Below are positions 6,385 through 6,687 of a stretch of DNA of 6,687 nt, one piece after another. Position 1 is the first letter of the stretch; each line of letters opens with the position of its first letter. The position numbers were made by a program, and so were the translations under genes. Source of the DNA: an uncultured Burkholderiales bacterium (GTDB lineage Bacteria > Pseudomonadota > Gammaproteobacteria > Burkholderiales > Burkholderiaceae_D); the NCBI GenBank assembly GCA_937872165.1, contig CALMOR010000244.1:27381-34067 (forward strand). Reading direction: 5' to 3'. Below the pieces are notes generated by a model, which was not told the origin of the DNA, searched no databases, and worked only from the letters and a program-made list of their open reading frames with translations.

Positions 6385-6687
6385 CGGACCACGAACGCGA
6401 AGATGTCCTGGTAGTTGCTGCCCAGGAAGTTGTCGGTGAGGTCGCCGATGTAGCCGGCGCCGAGCGCCTCGACGATGCCGAGGATGAGTCCGCCGACCAT
6501 CGCCCCGTAGATGTTGCCGATGCCGCCGAGCACCGCTGCCGTGAACGCCTTGAGGCCCGGGATGAAGCCCATGTAGAAGTGCGCGACCGAATAGTTGGCC
6601 GCGACCATGACGCCCGCCACCGCGGCCAGCGCGGCGCCGATCGCGAAGGTCGCGACGATGACCGAATTGGCGTCGACGCCCATCAGG
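6381..6687 (-). CDS. livH: Branched-chain amino acid ABC transporter permease LivH (5' end outside window; 3' end frameshifted)
   Basis: About the last hundred codons of a LivH-type permease, open through the window edge. Seen: LMGVDANSVIVATFAIGAAL, just after where the ATPase-coupling loop would lie; hydrophobic ALAAVAGVMVAANY; then FYMGFIPGLKAFTAAVLGGIG and the GAMVGGLILGIVEALGAGYI helix, all typical of LivH. The frame ends prematurely at a TGA (6381-6383) after SNYQDIFAFVVR, in the first third of the final transmembrane helix. The normal family tail lies directly downstream in another frame. The product would lack most of its last helix and the cytoplasmic tail, about 20 residues. It may be non-functional, partly functional, or the defect may be an assembly error. 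The premature stop also leaves 40 bases before the livM start where family members overlap it. Confidence 0.92.
   Translation of the reverse strand, partial: LMGVDANSVIVATFAIGAALAAVAGVMVAANYSVAHFYMGFIPGLKAFTAAVLGGIGNIYGAMVGGLILGIVEALGAGYIGDLTDNFLGSNYQDIFAFVVR

Overview
The window is GC-rich, densely packed bacterial chromosome with no mobile elements, RNA genes, CRISPR array or large intergenic gaps. The protein sequences resemble those of Betaproteobacteria, roughly Burkholderiales or Rhodocyclales. This placement is inferred from remembered family sequences, chiefly the ferredoxin-type reductase and the Liv transporter, and from the strong G/C bias at third codon positions. No search was run.

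Layout. Positions 23-928 (minus) hold an atypical short-chain dehydrogenase/epimerase of the YeeZ type, possibly followed by a further gene that starts in an ATGA overlap at position 26 and leaves the window. Divergent from it, 10 bp away, is a 346-residue [2Fe-2S]/FAD/NAD(P)H reductase annotated in relatives as CDP-6-deoxy-delta-3,4-glucoseen reductase (939-1979, plus). After a 174-bp gap holding only a doubtful 57-codon ORF comes a PaiB-type FMN-binding protein (2154-2774, plus). It converges on a TVP38/TMEM64 (VTT-domain) membrane protein (2775-3491, minus); the two stop codons abut inside a 12-bp palindrome. The remaining half is a branched-chain amino-acid type ABC transporter operon read on the minus strand, livH-livM-livG-livF, with livH cut by the window edge. 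The TVP38-type gene lies 46 bp downstream of livF on the same strand and may be the last gene of that transcription unit.

How the genes work together. LivH and LivM form the membrane channel and LivG and LivF the two ATPases of a HAAT-family importer. No periplasmic binding protein gene is visible. The livM/livG and livG/livF junctions are both TGATG stop-start overlaps. The other genes look like ordinary housekeeping or accessory metabolic genes with no evident shared pathway.

The most notable observation is that livH appears broken close to its 3' end. Its frame stops right after ...FAFVVR, but the expected family tail (LRPSG...ERVADRA) follows immediately in another frame and still ends in an ATGA overlap with livM. 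About 16 nt of the last transmembrane helix seem to be missing, so this is either a real recent frameshift deletion or an assembly error. I found no convincing evidence of an undescribed system here.
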